This document shows positions 34,130-47,590 of a DNA stretch of 64,000 nucleotides, in pieces (within the stretch, counting starts at the first letter, position 1; each line of letters begins with the position of its first letter). The notes under the pieces were generated by a model. The model saw only the letters and a list, made by a program, of their open reading frames with translations, was not told where the DNA came from and searched no databases. Source of the DNA: Colocasia esculenta (Eukaryota; Streptophyta; Magnoliopsida; Alismatales; Araceae); the NCBI GenBank assembly GCA_014218235.1, contig CM024755.1, positions 75,996,631 to 76,060,630 on the forward strand, written 5' to 3'. Position numbers and translations under genes: made by a program.

Positions 34130-34906
34130 ATTTCGATAAATTTTAATATTATTTTCCAATTCTGAATTTGACGATTCCTTATCAAAATCCGGATGAAATA
34201 TCAAATTTTAAAATGCCATTTGTAGTCTTAATAAAAAAAATCTGACGAAGGAAAGGAGATAAATGTGATGTAAAAATATGCAATCTTCTTCCCCGACGAC
34301 GATTATCCAAGGCCAAGAGTGCTAGATGAAGGAAAGAAGCTCGTTCCAAGATAGAGCAATTATTTGAAGGCTTTTCCATCCAATTCAAATTTATATTGTA
34401 TGTCAAAATAGGATATTGAATTATTTGCAATATTCAGAACGTCCTACAAATATTGTTTTTTGTTCTTGGATGAATTTTTTAGCTTTTCGAGGGTAATTAA
34501 AGATAAGATTTTGGATGTATGCGTTTTGAGACTTGGCAGATAACATAATTAGGTTCTACCAACACTTCATACACATGTTGAAACAAAAGCTTTCACCACT
34601 AGCTAGTGTGTAATATTTCAATCCTATAAGGATAAAATACCCACTCGAAATTCTCGTTTGAAAATTGCTGTCCGGAATGCAATTTGGAAAAGACTAAAGA
34701 GTTGCAAAAGCTTGTTTTAAGAAAAAATGTAGGTTTTTTCTTTCTTGTGCATATATGTATCTTTGTTAAAAGATAATCATGCAGGCATCCTTCCTATATT
34801 TGCATTTGTATATATACCCATCATATGGATACAACATATCTTTGGAGACCCATTGTGACAAAAATCAAGAATATATTTTGAATATCCCTTTCACCTTTGC
34901 ATATAT
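34130..34906. other. Short non-coding gap between elements A and C
   Basis: No gene is seen. The right half (about 34735-34906) resembles, in inverted orientation, the repeat units at 54530-54890 on the other side of element C. Confidence 0.5.
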
Positions 34907-36115
34907 TGTCATGCCCCGCTAATTTAGCAGCGGAATAAATTAAGGAGGCATGAACAACGTGTATGGTAACGTCAAGTGTGCATACAATCGCAAGTATCAG
35001 AGCAACTAATGAACAATAATTGTAATAAATTCCTTATTTTATTGATAAATCACCTAAACTATTACAACCACTAATTCTGAGCCAAAACATAGGGCTCAAT
35101 AACATCATTACATTTGGAAAGGATAATTACACAAATAACTAACTAAACTCTATGATACTAAGGTCACTCCATTGCTATGACTCCAGGTCGCTCATCACTC
35201 CAGTCCATTCCCGTTGGTGTTTGTAGGGCCATCAACTGACTTACCTGAAACACATACAACAATAGCGCAGGGTGAGCCATAACGCTTAGTAGGACTTAAT
35301 ATCTCATGTAAATAGGCATGCTTTAAGTGATTAATGTCTTATAAGGAAGGATAATTATAGAGAACTACCAATTATAGTCGAGAGAGTGATAGCACACGAT
35401 AGCAAGAGAATGATAGCACATTCCAAAAAGAATAATTACAAAACTAGCATAATAAAGGATTGGCCATATAGTGAAAGAATATGTAACGTCTGCACAAAGG
35501 TACAATAGCACTTCCCTGGTCGAGCATCATGTCAACCCAGAGATCATAGTAAAAAGATTGAGTGATTGTCATAGATTAAATTGTGATTGTTATTAAATGG
35601 CGCTGGATGCATGCCGTACACATCCTGATCATGTTACCCTCGCGAGGAAATGACACTCTTCGGGCGCTCTCCCCAGGACCAGACCGGGCCCTATTGCACT
35701 GGCATATAACACTTGTTTGTTATTATAGACAATCAATTGTATGGCCAAATAGAGTACCAAGAAGAGATGAGAGTAATAGACGAAATAGATGAGAGTACAG
35801 AGTGACGAAAGTGAACAGATGAGAGTAACGAGAAAGTAGATGAGATAGGGGTATAATCGTAAAACGTCATTAAGCCACGATAGTAACAGTTGCACGACAC
35901 CAGGTCGGGTACCGACAGTCTGGTAGAAATCACATCCGTCCACTAGCCGTGCCATGAGCACGGGCCAGGTGGTCCGGCGTGAACTCAAGGTAAGAAGGAA
36001 ACACTCAGGCCGTTTGGATCGTATTGATCCCTAGGGGTGTAACGGGTTTTAAGGGTACAACCAGCTCATCGGCAATGGACGTGCGCCAAAGTCAAGAAGA
36101 CTTACGAAGGTCTTG
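34907..36115 (-). repeat. Left LTR of element C, first part
   Basis: This matches 50941-52145. It is broken at TCTTG (36111-36115), the target duplication of element B, and the remainder resumes at 47586. Confidence 0.92.
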
Positions 36116-39100
36116 TGTGACGGCCCTCGTTACACCGGTACGGTTGTACCAACCCACGTCGGTATAGCGAGAGTCCTCACAGTGGGACATTTACCCAAAC
36201 GATACAAACAGCTAAGATACACGCGAATATACAACAGAGTAGCGGAAGTAAAAGACAACAGTCTCCATTCATTCATCATCCATATTAAACATACATGCAG
36301 TTCGCAATTAACATAAAAGGAACTAAAGTTCACATAAATTAAATTGCTGAAATGGAAATACAATTGTCCACACTTTTACATTCTTTTCATAGTACTCTAA
36401 TACAATGTTCCATTACATACTTATGAAATACACAATCTCAAAGAACTCCAAAACTAGCTAGTCTCCATGCTCGGAGTCCATCTCTGCTGCCTCCTCCAAA
36501 GGTGCCACGTCACCGACTACACCTGTACGCCGAAGCAAGGAGTGAGTCCAAGGACTCAGCAAGCAACACTACTCATGATATACACTTATAAGTCCTAGTG
36601 GTTTCTACATACACATTTACAATTTTGCAACACATGGCATACTAGTCAATTCAAAGTTTCAACCTATCATGAACGTTCTACAATTTTATACATAAATCAT
36701 GCTTTCAGATTTTTAAAATAAAATTCACCTATCACATGGTCTCTATTCAATTTACTCATGAACTTTAATCTTTAAAGAGCTAAAACATGAGAACTATCAA
36801 CATGAACATTTTTACATACATAAAAGGGAACACAACTAGCATAGATTTTACATATTTTTAAACATATATATGAACCTTTTCACACGCTTTAGGTTGCTGA
36901 TTTCATATGGGTTCATAGCTGAAAACCTATGCATGAGAGCTACAATAATGCATAAAACATATCACATCAACAACCATTCATGCTATCTTGTGCCCGTGTT
37001 CACTAATTATCCCTAACATGGATTCTAAGCATCTTTGCACATTAACATGATGATAATAACATGAATTTACTTAATTCACATGATTTCAGATTTGTCTCAC
37101 ATGGGTTTCAATAACCTATTTCCACATCTTTAGTTTCACATTTTTATTTACACAAGTTTTCTCTTTCACATGGTTTACTTTACACATGCACATTCACATT
37201 GTCACTTACACATTTACACATGGACACATACACATTACACATTTCACATTACACATTTTTAGATGCCGTGACACATAGTCCAAACCACCAAAGAAGGACA
37301 TATACACATCACATTACACATAGACGCCATCTAGGCATTCCAATGGCGACTCTTGGACTGCGCAGACCGGGAGAACAAGTCTCCACCCTAACCAGTGGTA
37401 CTTGTCCACCTCCAGGATTTCCCCCTAATGCCCTTAGGGTCACTTAACACAATGAACTTTCTCAGGGAGACTTTTCCCTGATACAACTCCACTGCCCTCT
37501 ACGGAAGCAGTGTCACATTGGCACAGTTACACGTTTACACATTTACCGTTTTACACTTGGTTTTACACATAACACTTCATCTCATTCACTTCCTCACTCA
37601 CATGAATACCTCTGTTTTTCCTAACATGGTACTACAGAATTTCAAGAGTTTAACACACAGTAAACACACTAATCATGTTGGGTTTAAACGAAATCTAATC
37701 ACATTACGATCATATGCACGAATTATCACATTTCACATGAAAAATACATAACTTTTGATTTACTGATCCAAATGACCTGAAATTTTAACCACATGCTGTT
37801 TTCAGATTCGTGATCATACACTCAAATTTTCAGAATTTTCTGAGCTAGATATAATTTACAGAAAATAAAACACCCAAATAGCATACTATTCACAACTTAA
37901 GCTAACATGGGGTTTGACACATCTTACTATTTGCCACTCACTATTTTTACACAGAGGCTAATAATATATGCATGATTTGAGAATACAAAATTACCCTAAA
38001 TCATACATCTATAGATCAATTACCACAAACCATTCTTGCATGCTTTTATTTTTACCGAACCGGATTTTATTAGCAAATTACACAAGCATGGATAATTCAC
38101 CCAAATTGCAACCACACATATTGACACACTAACCTTCATGATCAGACCAAAACCAAGGCATTCATACAAATTCTAATCATGAAACCTAAATTTGCAAGAA
38201 TCAACTATTCATGCTCACAAGTTTAAGGGGATACCATTTCCCACATTCACCATCACACCCCACATTCATTCACACACCACAATTAGCAATATACATAGAG
38301 TATAAGGTTTACCATATATCCTCATCACGGAAATCATATCGAAATTAAAGTAGAAGAAGGGCAGAACAGCTCACTGTTCTGTCCTGAGGAACTTGGCGGC
38401 CGTCTCTGGCCGCTGACTCAGGGTCAGCGGCATGGTCGATGGACGCCAAGTATGATCTGGACGTCCAGGGACCTTGCCGTCGAATCAGGTCTGTGCAGAA
38501 ACACAGACCCGAGCTCTGAAACTTGGGTGAATGGGAGGGTCTAGGACTCGAGGAAAAATCCATAAAAATCACAAAACCGACCTAGACTCATAAGGGACAT
38601 CATGGATAGGTCACTTGCCTTTCAAAAATTCTTCCAAAGGATCTAGGGCTCGGTGAAGACCTCCTTGGGCAGTCCCAAGAAAGTTGCAGAAATGCCTCCA
38701 AGGTCACCTTCCTCCGGGTTCTTGGATGAGCTCCACAGCAAGGGGACGATGGGGAAACCTTCTCCTTTGCTCCAGCTTCCTTCTTGTCGCAGTAGATCTT
38801 CAGATCAAGCTCCAAGGGGTCGGATTTGAGGGTGCTAAGAGGGGTTTTCTCACAGTTTTTCTCTCTAGGGTTTTTCCTCTCTTTTCTCCTCTTGCAAGGG
38901 TGAAGGGAAGAGTGGGAGAGACCAATTCGGGTTTAGACAATAAGGAGGGTCTCTCTCCCACTCACTAGGGTGATAGGACACCCTCAGAGCCGTTGGGGGA
39001 CATCCCCCAATGGTGGCCATACCTTGTTTCAGAAGCTTGCAGCTCTGCTGCGCATGCAGGTCAGAGAAATTGGCGTCCACATCGCTGGACGCCAGGGTAA

Positions 39101-39374
39101 GTGTTGGCGTCCATGCTGGACGCTGACACCATCTAAACGGCCTGGGCTTGACGCCAAGGTGGCCTTCGGCCAGAACTCTAAATTATGCAGAAAACCATGC
39201 ATACCATGCATATATACATGCAATATACCTATGGTATTGTATCCATACTACATCATGCAATACATACATTATTTATACTTAATATAAACACATGCACACG
39301 TAATTATACAATTAATGCACAAATATGTACACACATAACATACAAATAATGCGACGAAATTCGAGGGTCTTACA
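36116..39374 (-). repeat. 3' LTR of element B
   Basis: 3259 bp, very similar to its partner at 44300-47585. The conserved island is at 37263-37526. Confidence 0.95.
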
Positions 39375-39389
39375 CCCTCTCCCCCTTAA
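39375..39389 (-). other. Polypurine tract of element B
   Basis: The minus strand reads AAGGGGGAGAGGG directly before the LTR, identical to element A. Confidence 0.85.
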
Positions 39390-42300
39390 AGAAACTTCGT
39401 CCTCGAAGTTAGAACGACACTACTCAAACAAAAGGGGATACTTCTTCTTCATCGCATCCTCAAGCTCCCACGTAGCCTCCTCACGTGAGAAGTTCCGCCA
39501 TAGAACTTTCACCGACGCAATACTCTTGTTCCGGAGATGCTGAACCTTCCGGTCAAGAATGGCTACGGGTTGCTCGACATACGAAAGATCTGGCTGGATC
39601 TCCACGGGCTCATGACTAATCACATGAGACGGATCTCGGACATACTTCCTGAGCATAGATACGTGGAATACCGGGTGAACGCTAGCCAAAGCTGGGGGTA
39701 AAGCTAGCTCGTACGCCACGCTGCCCAAACGTCTGAGAATCTCATATGGGCCAATGAACCTAGGGCTTAGCTTGCTATGCCTGCCAAATCTGACAACACC
39801 TCGAGTAGGCGATATCTTCAAGAAGACATGATCGCCAACCTCGAACTCCAAATCCTTTCTCCTGTTGTCGGCATAACTCTTCTGCCTATCCTGTGCCGCA
39901 ACAAGCCTTTTCCTGATAAGCTGAATCTTATCCGAAGTTTCCTGAACTAACTCCGGTCCGATCAATTGCCTATCACCAGTCTCCTCCCAACATAAAGGAG
40001 ATCTGCAGGGCCTACCATACAACGCCTCGAATGGAGCCATACCGATACTAGCATGAAAGCTGTTGTTGTATGCGAACTCCACAAGAGGTAAATGACGCTC
40101 CCAATCATCCTTCCAATCCAGAACACACGCTCTCAACATATCCTCGAGCGTCTGGATAGTCCTCTCGGACTGTCCATCGGTCTGGGGATGAAACGCCGAA
40201 CTGAGCTTAAGCTCCGAACCTAACGCATCCTGAAGACCCTTCCACAATCTCGAAGTAAATCTCGGATCTCGATCCGAAATGATCGACTTCGGCACACCAT
40301 GCAATCTAATGATACCGCTAACATACAATCTAGCTAAACTCTCTACTGACTGCTTCTTCTTCATAGGCAAGAAATGAGCAGTCTTCGAGAATCTATCTAC
40401 AACTACCCAAATCGAGTCATTGCCCCTTCTAGATCGAGGCAAACCCGACACGAAATCCATAGTGACAGCTTCCCACTTCCATACGGGGATATCCATCCTC
40501 TGCATAAGGCCGGATGGTCGCTGCCGCTCGGCTTTCACTTGCTGACATACTAGACATCTAGACACATAATCCGCAACATCCTTCTTCATGCCGGACCACC
40601 AAAATGATCTCTTCAGGTCTTGATACATCTTAGTGTTACCCGGATGAATAGAGAATCGCGATCTATGAGCCTCCGCTAACACATGCTCACGGACATCTAC
40701 CACATCGGGAACACAAACACGGTGCTGAAATCTAATCACACCGTCCTCATCACGAGCAATGCCCGCCTTACCCACTAACTCTAACAATCTAGGATCGGCT
40801 TTCTGCTGCTCAATCACCTCATCCAAGACTGAGGATCTAAGGGATAGCTGAGCTACAAAAGCCTGACACAACGATGGCTCTAACTCGGTCATAGAGCACG
40901 CTGCATCCTCCAACATCTTCCAATCCTGCTGGAGCGAAGACCTCTTCCTACTAAGAGCATCTGCTACGACGTTCGCCTTTCCAGGATGATACTGAAGGTC
41001 GAAGTCATAGTCCTTCAAGAACTCAATCCATCTTCTCTGCCTCAGGTTTAATTCCTTTTGGGAGAAAAGATACTTCAAGCTCTTGTGGTCGGTAAACACC
41101 TCAAATCTGACACCATAAAGATAGTGCCTCCAGATCTTTAGTGCATGAACCACAGCTGCGAGCTCTAAATCATGAGTCGGATAGTTCCTCTCATGCTCCT
41201 TCAACTGACGAGAAGCATAAGCCACTACCCTCTCTTGCTGCATGAGCACACAGCCTAAACCAATCTGAGATGCATCCGTATAAATGGCAAAGCCCTCTAG
41301 ACCACTAGGCAATACCAATACCGGAGCAGAAGTAAGCTTAGCCTTCAATAGCTGGAAGCTACGCTCACATGCCTCAGACCATACGAACTTCTCACCCTTT
41401 CTGGTCAGCTTTGTCAAAGGGGCGGCGATGGATGAGAAACCCTCAATGAATCGCCGATAATAACCAGCTAACCCAAGGAAACTACGAATCTCCGAAGGGG
41501 TCTTGGGAATCTCCCAATCCATAACTGCCTGGACTTTTGCTGGATCAACAGCTACACCAGCGCCAGAGATAACATGCCCGAGAAAATGAACCTCGCGCAA
41601 CCAGAACTCGCACTTGCTGAATTTGCATACAGCTTGTGCTCACGGAGAACCTCTAAGACTAACCTCAAATGCTGACGATGTGTGGCCTCATCCGGAGAAT
41701 AGACCAACACGTCATCAATAAACACAACAACAAAGCTATCTAAATACGGACTAAACACCCGGTTCATGAGATCCATGAACGCTGCAGGGGCGTTGTCAAT
41801 CCGAAAGGAGGACCAAAAACTCATAATGTCCATAACGGGTTCTAAATGCCGTCTTGGACACATCCTCACTCCTAATCCTCAACTGATGATAACCAGATCG
41901 CAAGTCAATCTTGGAAAAGACTGATGCCTCTCGCAACTGGTCAAACAGATCATCAATCCGAGGTAAGGGATACCTGTTCTTCACAGTCACTTGGTTCAAC
42001 TTCCTATAATCAATACACAACCGAAGTGACCCGTCTTTCTTCTTGACGAATAATACAGGTGCGCCCCAAGGGGAAACACTAGGGCGAATAAATCCCTTAT
42101 CAAGCAATTCTTGCAATTGCTTCCTCAACTCGGCTAATTCTGCAGGGGCCATCCGATATGGGGCCTTCGAGATAGGAGAGGTGCCTGGAAGCAACTCTAT
42201 AGTGAACTCTATCTCCCTATCCGGTGGCAATCCAGACAAGTCATCGGGAAAGACATCTGGAAAGTCCTGCACCACATCGATCTCTGCAAGAGTCAGTGAC

Positions 42301-43550
42301 GAACCAGCATCGGGTACTAGCATAACGCTGGCAAGAAATGCGTCACAACCCTTGTTCACCATGCGCATCGCCTTCATGGCAGAGATAACTAACTTTCCCG
42401 CTAAGTTCTTTGGCAAGGGATGAGAGAACTCATCCTCACCAGGAATGCGGAAAACAATCTTCTTCCTACGACAATCCACTAACGCATAGTGCTCCTCTAG
42501 CCAATCCAGACCAAGGATACAATCATAGTCCTTCATCTTTAGCAAGAAGAAACACCCATCTAGGAATCTATCCTCAATGCACACAGGTAACGACGGAATG
42601 CACTTCCTAGTCGATACCGTACCCGCAGGGGTGTGCACAGACAAAGGGACCTCTAACTCCTCAGACTCTATGCCTGACTCTAGGGCTAACTGCCTAGCGA
42701 ACCGCTCGGAAATGAACGAGTGAGTAGCACCCGTATCAAACAAAACCCGAGCGTGCACACCGAAAAGTAAAACTGTACCTTCGGTGACATGCTCCGCCTG
42801 CTCGGCGTCCTCACGAGCTAACGCAAACACTCGAGCTGGGGCTCGAGGCCTTCCTGGTCGTCCTGTAGCTGGCGCGGCTGCCGCTACTGCTGGTACTGGC
42901 GCTCCACGCTGAGCTCCCTGCTGAAGTCTTGGGCAATCTTTGATCTTGTGGTCGCTGCTCCCACACTTTAGGCATCTACCCGCTACTAACCAGCACTCGG
43001 AACCTCCATGGGTCTTCCCACAATGGGGACACTCTTTCTTCGCACCGGGGGAACGTACAGAAGGTACCTGAGAGTTGCTGACTGCCATTGATTTCTACGG
43101 TGTCTGGTACACCATTTTCTTCTTATCCTACCGCTGGAAAGTCACTGCCGGCCTCTTCTGCGAAGCCTTCTTCTCCTCCAGATATTGCTCCATTTCTCCC
43201 TCCTGTCTGCAGGCTGCGCTGAGGGCCTCGTCTAGCGTGCGGTGGTCGAACGCCACGAGTCTCGTCCTTAGTGATGGTTTGAGACCCATCACAAACTTCT
43301 TAGTCTTCCTGCGCTCATCCTCTACTATATGCGGTGCATATTTAGAAAGTTCAGAAAACCTTGCCTCGTATTCCAGGACGGTCATTGATCCTTGCGTCAG
43401 GGAAAGGAATTCTTGCTCCATCTTGTCCTGGATATGCTCTGGGACGAACTTGGCTCGGAAGAGCCTCACGAACACGTCCCATGCCACGTCTACTGCTCCG
43501 TCCTCAAAGCGTGTACGCAGTAGGGAGGACCACCATACATCAGCTCTCTC

Positions 43551-43627
43551 CTGCAATACACCTTCATAAGCACTAACCAACAGTTTCTGACTTGACAAAC
43601 AACATGCAAGCATAAACCAAAACATAC
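43551..43627 (-). other. Putative gag intron 2 of element B (77 bp)
   Basis: CTACAG, then GTATGTTTTGG...TATTGCAG, then GAGAGAGCTGATG on the minus strand. Removing it joins YMLQ to ERADVWW in phase 0. Length and splice dinucleotides match element A. Confidence 0.65.
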
Positions 43628-43819
43628 CTGTAGCATGTAGGTGGCTAATGTCACCTTGTCCTCATCAGGACACCTGATAGCTCAGAAGATTTTCTCTGTC
43701 TCCCTCATCCAGCTTTCTGCCATTAGCGGATCACTCTCCCCCTTAAAAGAGGGTGGGGTCATCCTCTTGAATCGCTCCATGATGGAAGGTCCACCATGGT
43801 CCTGAGCTGAGGCCTGAGC

Positions 43820-43905
43820 CTGCTACATTAAACAATAACAATATACAGTAAACACAATATCATGCAATTTAAATAGCAAACTACTAGGTTGTTTCATTAT
43901 TCTAC
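43820..43905 (-). other. Putative gag intron 1 of element B (86 bp)
   Basis: GGCCCAG, then GTAGAATAATG...TAATGTAGCAG, then GCTCAGGCC on the minus strand. It has an immediate in-frame TAA if retained, and its removal restores phase 0. Length is identical to element A. Confidence 0.65.
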
Positions 43906-44282
43906 CTGGGCCTCCAACTGGGCCTGGAGTGCTGCCTGGGTGTGGGCCTGCGTCTGCATGGCTTGCACCAGACCTTGCATGAATACTCCATAGTCCACTG
44001 GCGGTGGTGGGGGAAGCACAGGACCCTGTGGGGCCGGGGCCTGCTGCTCTGCCCGCTCCTCACGCCTCTGCTCGTCGTCGCGAGCTGGCACACCTCCACG
44101 TCGTCCACGGGAAGCCATGGCTGTAATAAAATTTCAGCCACCATTAGAGCTAGGTTACTAAGTTCTCTAACCATTTCCTTATCTATCTTTCATTCCTATT
44201 AGTGTTTTCTACACATGTGGACATACTTAGCATGCAATGGGGATGATGACTTAGGTATATTCATGTGCAATCTCAACCGGTC

Positions 44283-44294
44283 GCTCTGATACCA
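44283..44294 (-). other. Primer-binding site of element B
   Basis: TGGTATCAGAGC on the minus strand, next to the 5' LTR edge at 44300. Confidence 0.9.
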
Positions 44295-44299
44295 ATCTC

Positions 44300-47200
44300 T
44301 GTGACGGCCCTCGTTACACCGGTACGGTTGTACCAACCCACGTCGGTATAGCGAGAGTCCTCACAGTGGGACATTTACCCAAACGATACAAACAGCTGAG
44401 ATACACGCGAATATACAACAGAGTAGCGGAAGTAAAAGACAACAGTCTCCATTCATTCATCATCCACATTAAACATACATGCAGTTCGCAATTAACATAA
44501 AAGGAACTAAAGTTCACATAAATTAAATTGCTGAAATGGAAATACAATTGTCCACACTTTTACATTCTTTTCATAGTACTTTAATACAATGTTCCATTAC
44601 ATACTTATGAAATACAAAATCTCAAAGAACTCCAAAACTAGCTAGTCTCCACGCTCGGAGTCCGTCTCTGCTGCCTCCTCCAAAGGTGCCACGTCACCAC
44701 TACACCTGTACGCCGAAGCAAGGAGTGAGTCCAAGGACTCAGCAAGCAACACTACTCATGATATACACTTATAAGTCCTAGTGGTTTCTACATACACATT
44801 TACAATTTGCAACACATGGCATGCTAGTCAATTCAAGTTTCAACCTATCATGAACGTTCTACAATTTTATACATAAATCATGCTTTCAGATTTCTAAAAT
44901 AAAATTCACCTATCACATGGTCTCTATTCAATTTACTCATGAACTTTAATCTTTAAAGAGCTAAAACATGAGAACTATCAACATGAACATTTTACATACA
45001 TAAAAGGGAACACAACTAGCATAGATTTTACATATTTTAAACATATATATGAACCTTTTCACACGCTTTAGGTTGCTGATTTCATATGGGTTCATGGCTG
45101 AAAACCTATGCATGAGAGCTACAATAATGCATAAAACATATCACATCAACAACCATTCATGCTATCTTGTGCCCGTGTTCACTAATTATCCCTAACATGG
45201 ATTCTAAGCATCTTTGCACATTAACATGATGATAATAACATGAATTTACTGAATTCACATGATTTCAGATTTGTCTCACATGGGTTTCAATAACCTATTT
45301 CCACATCTTTAGTTTCACATTTTTATTTACACAAGTTTTCTCTTTCACATGGTTCACTTTACACATACACATTCACATTGTCACTTACACATTTACACAT
45401 GGACACATACACATTACACATTTCACATTACACATTTTAGGTGCCGTGACACATAGTCCAAACCACCAAAGAAGGACATATACACATCACATTACACATA
45501 GACGCCATCTAGGCATTCCAATGGCGACTCTTGGACTGCGCAGACCGGGAGAACAAGTCTCCACCCTAACCAGTGGTACTTGTCCACCTCCAGGATTTCC
45601 CCCTAATGCCCTAAGGGTCACTTAACACAATGAACTTTCTCAGGGGGACTTTTCCCTGATACAGCTCCACTGCCCTCTACGGAAGCAGTGTCACATTGGC
45701 ACAGTTACACGTTTACACATATACCGTTTTACACTTGGTTTTACACATAACACTTCATCTCATTCACTTCCTCACTCACATGAATACCTCTGTTTTTCCT
45801 AACATGGTACTACAGAATTTCAAGAGTTTAACACACAGTAAACACACTAATCATGTTGGTTTAAACGAAATCTAATCACATTACGATCATATGCACGAAT
45901 TATCACATTTCACATGAAAAATACATAACTTCTTATTTACTGATCCAAATGACCTGAAATATTAACCACATACTGTTTTCAGGTTCATGATCATACACTC
46001 AAATTTTCAGAATTTTCTGAGCTAGATATAATTTACAGAAAATAAAACACCCAAATAGCATACTATTCACAACTTAAGCTAACATGGGGTTTGACACATC
46101 TTACTATTTGCCACTCACTGTTTTTACATAGAGGCTAATAATATATGCATGATTTGAGAATACAAAATTACCCTAAATCATACATCTATAGATCAATTAC
46201 CACAAACCATTCTTGCATGCTTTTATTTTTACCAAACTGGATTTTATTAGCAAATTACACAAGCATGGATAATTCACCCAAATTGCAACCACACATATTG
46301 ACACACTAACCTTCAAGATCAGACCAAAACCAAGGCATTCATACAAATTCTAATCATGAAACCTAAATTTGCAAGAATCAACTATTCATGTTCACAAGTT
46401 TAAGGGGATACCATTTCCCACATTCACCATCACACCCCACATTTATTCACACACCACAATTAGCAATATACATAGAGTATAAAGTTTACTATATATCCTC
46501 ATAACGGAAATTATATCGAAATTAAAGTAGAAGAAGGGCAGAACAGCTCACTGTTCTGTCCTGAGGAACTTGGCGGCGGTCTCTGGCTGCTGACTCAGGG
46601 TCAGCGGCATGGTCGATGGACGCCAAGTATGATCTGGACGTCCAGGGACCTTGCCGTCGAATTAGGTCTGTGTAGAAACACATACCCGAGCTCTGAAACT
46701 TGGGTGAATGGGAGGGTCTAGGACTCGAGGAAAAATCCATAAAAATCACAAAACCGACCTAGACTCATAAGGGGACATTATGGATAGGTCACTTGCCTTT
46801 CAAAAATTCTTCCAAAGGATCTAGGGCTCGGTGAAGACCTCCTTGGGCAGTCCCAAGAAAGTTGCAGAAATGCCTCCAAGGTCACCTTCCTCCGGGTTCT
46901 TGGATGAGCTCCACAGCAAGGGGACGATGGGGAAACCTTCTCCTTTGCTCCAGCTTCCTTCTTGTCACAGTAGATCTTCAGATCAAGCTCCAAGGGGTCG
47001 GATTTGAGGGTGCTAAGAGGGGTTTTTCTCACAGTTTTTCTCTCTAGGGTTTTTCCTCTCTTTTCTCCTCTTGCAAGGGTGAAGGGAAGAGTGGGAGAGA
47101 CCAATTCGGGTTTAGACAATAAGGAGGGTCTCTCTCCCACTCACTAGGGTGATAGGACACCCTCAGAGCCGTTGGGGGACATCCCCCCAATGGTGGCCAT

Positions 47201-47585
47201 ACCTTGTTTCAGAAGCTTGCAGCTCTGCTGCGCATGCAGGTCAGAGAAATTGGCGTCCACATCGCTGGACGCCAGGGTAAGTGTTGGCGTCCATGCCTGG
47301 ACGCTGACACCATTTAAACGGCCTGGGCTTGACGCCAAGGTGGCCTTCGGCCAGAACTCTAAATTATGCAGAAAACCATGCATACCATGCATATATACAT
47401 GCAATATACCTATGGTATTGTATCCATACTACCATCATGCAATACATACATTATTTATACTTAATATAAACACATGCACACGTAATTATACTAATTAATG
47501 CATACGTAAATATGTACATACATACACAAGCACAATTATACACACATAATTACAAATAATGCGACGGAAATTTGAGGGTCTTACA
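44300..47585 (-). repeat. 5' LTR of element B
   Basis: 3286 bp. The conserved island shared with element A LTRs is at 45441-45703. A palindromic AGAACAGCTCACTGTTCT lies near 46539-46556. Confidence 0.95.
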
Positions 47586-47590
47586 TCTTG

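Larger units (their letters stand above)
39420..44118 (-). pseudogene. gag-pol of element B, nearly intact pol
   Basis: Gag begins MASRGRRGG at 44118. Exons 44118-43906, 43819-43628 and from 43550 join in frame if two introns are removed. Next come zinc knuckles ([13 protein letters not shown] and [14 protein letters not shown], about 42930-43040) and protease ([13 protein letters not shown], about 42730). Reverse transcriptase follows (FIDDVLVYS, about 41700). One open frame of 726 residues (41600-39420) holds the RT thumb, RNase H (IYTDAS, TDHKSL), integrase zinc site, catalytic core ([20 protein letters not shown]), GPY/F (RFIGPYEIL) and a chromodomain-like tail. Defects are one TGA in gag exon 2, two TAG codons near 43090-43130, and three single-base deletions between about 41625 and 41815 that together restore the frame. 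Few changes separate it from an intact copy, but as read it is not functional. Confidence 0.92.
36116..47585 (-). mobile_element. Full-length Tekay-type Ty3/gypsy chromovirus (element B)
   Basis: LTRs at 36116-39374 and 44300-47585 (TGTGACGGCC...GTCTTACA) enclose gag-pol on the minus strand. The 5-bp duplication TCTTG flanks the element at 36111-36115 and 47586-47590. It has the same structure as element A, but its LTRs belong to a diverged subfamily. It inserted into the left LTR of element C, so it is younger than C. It carries the best preserved pol in the window. Confidence 0.95.
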
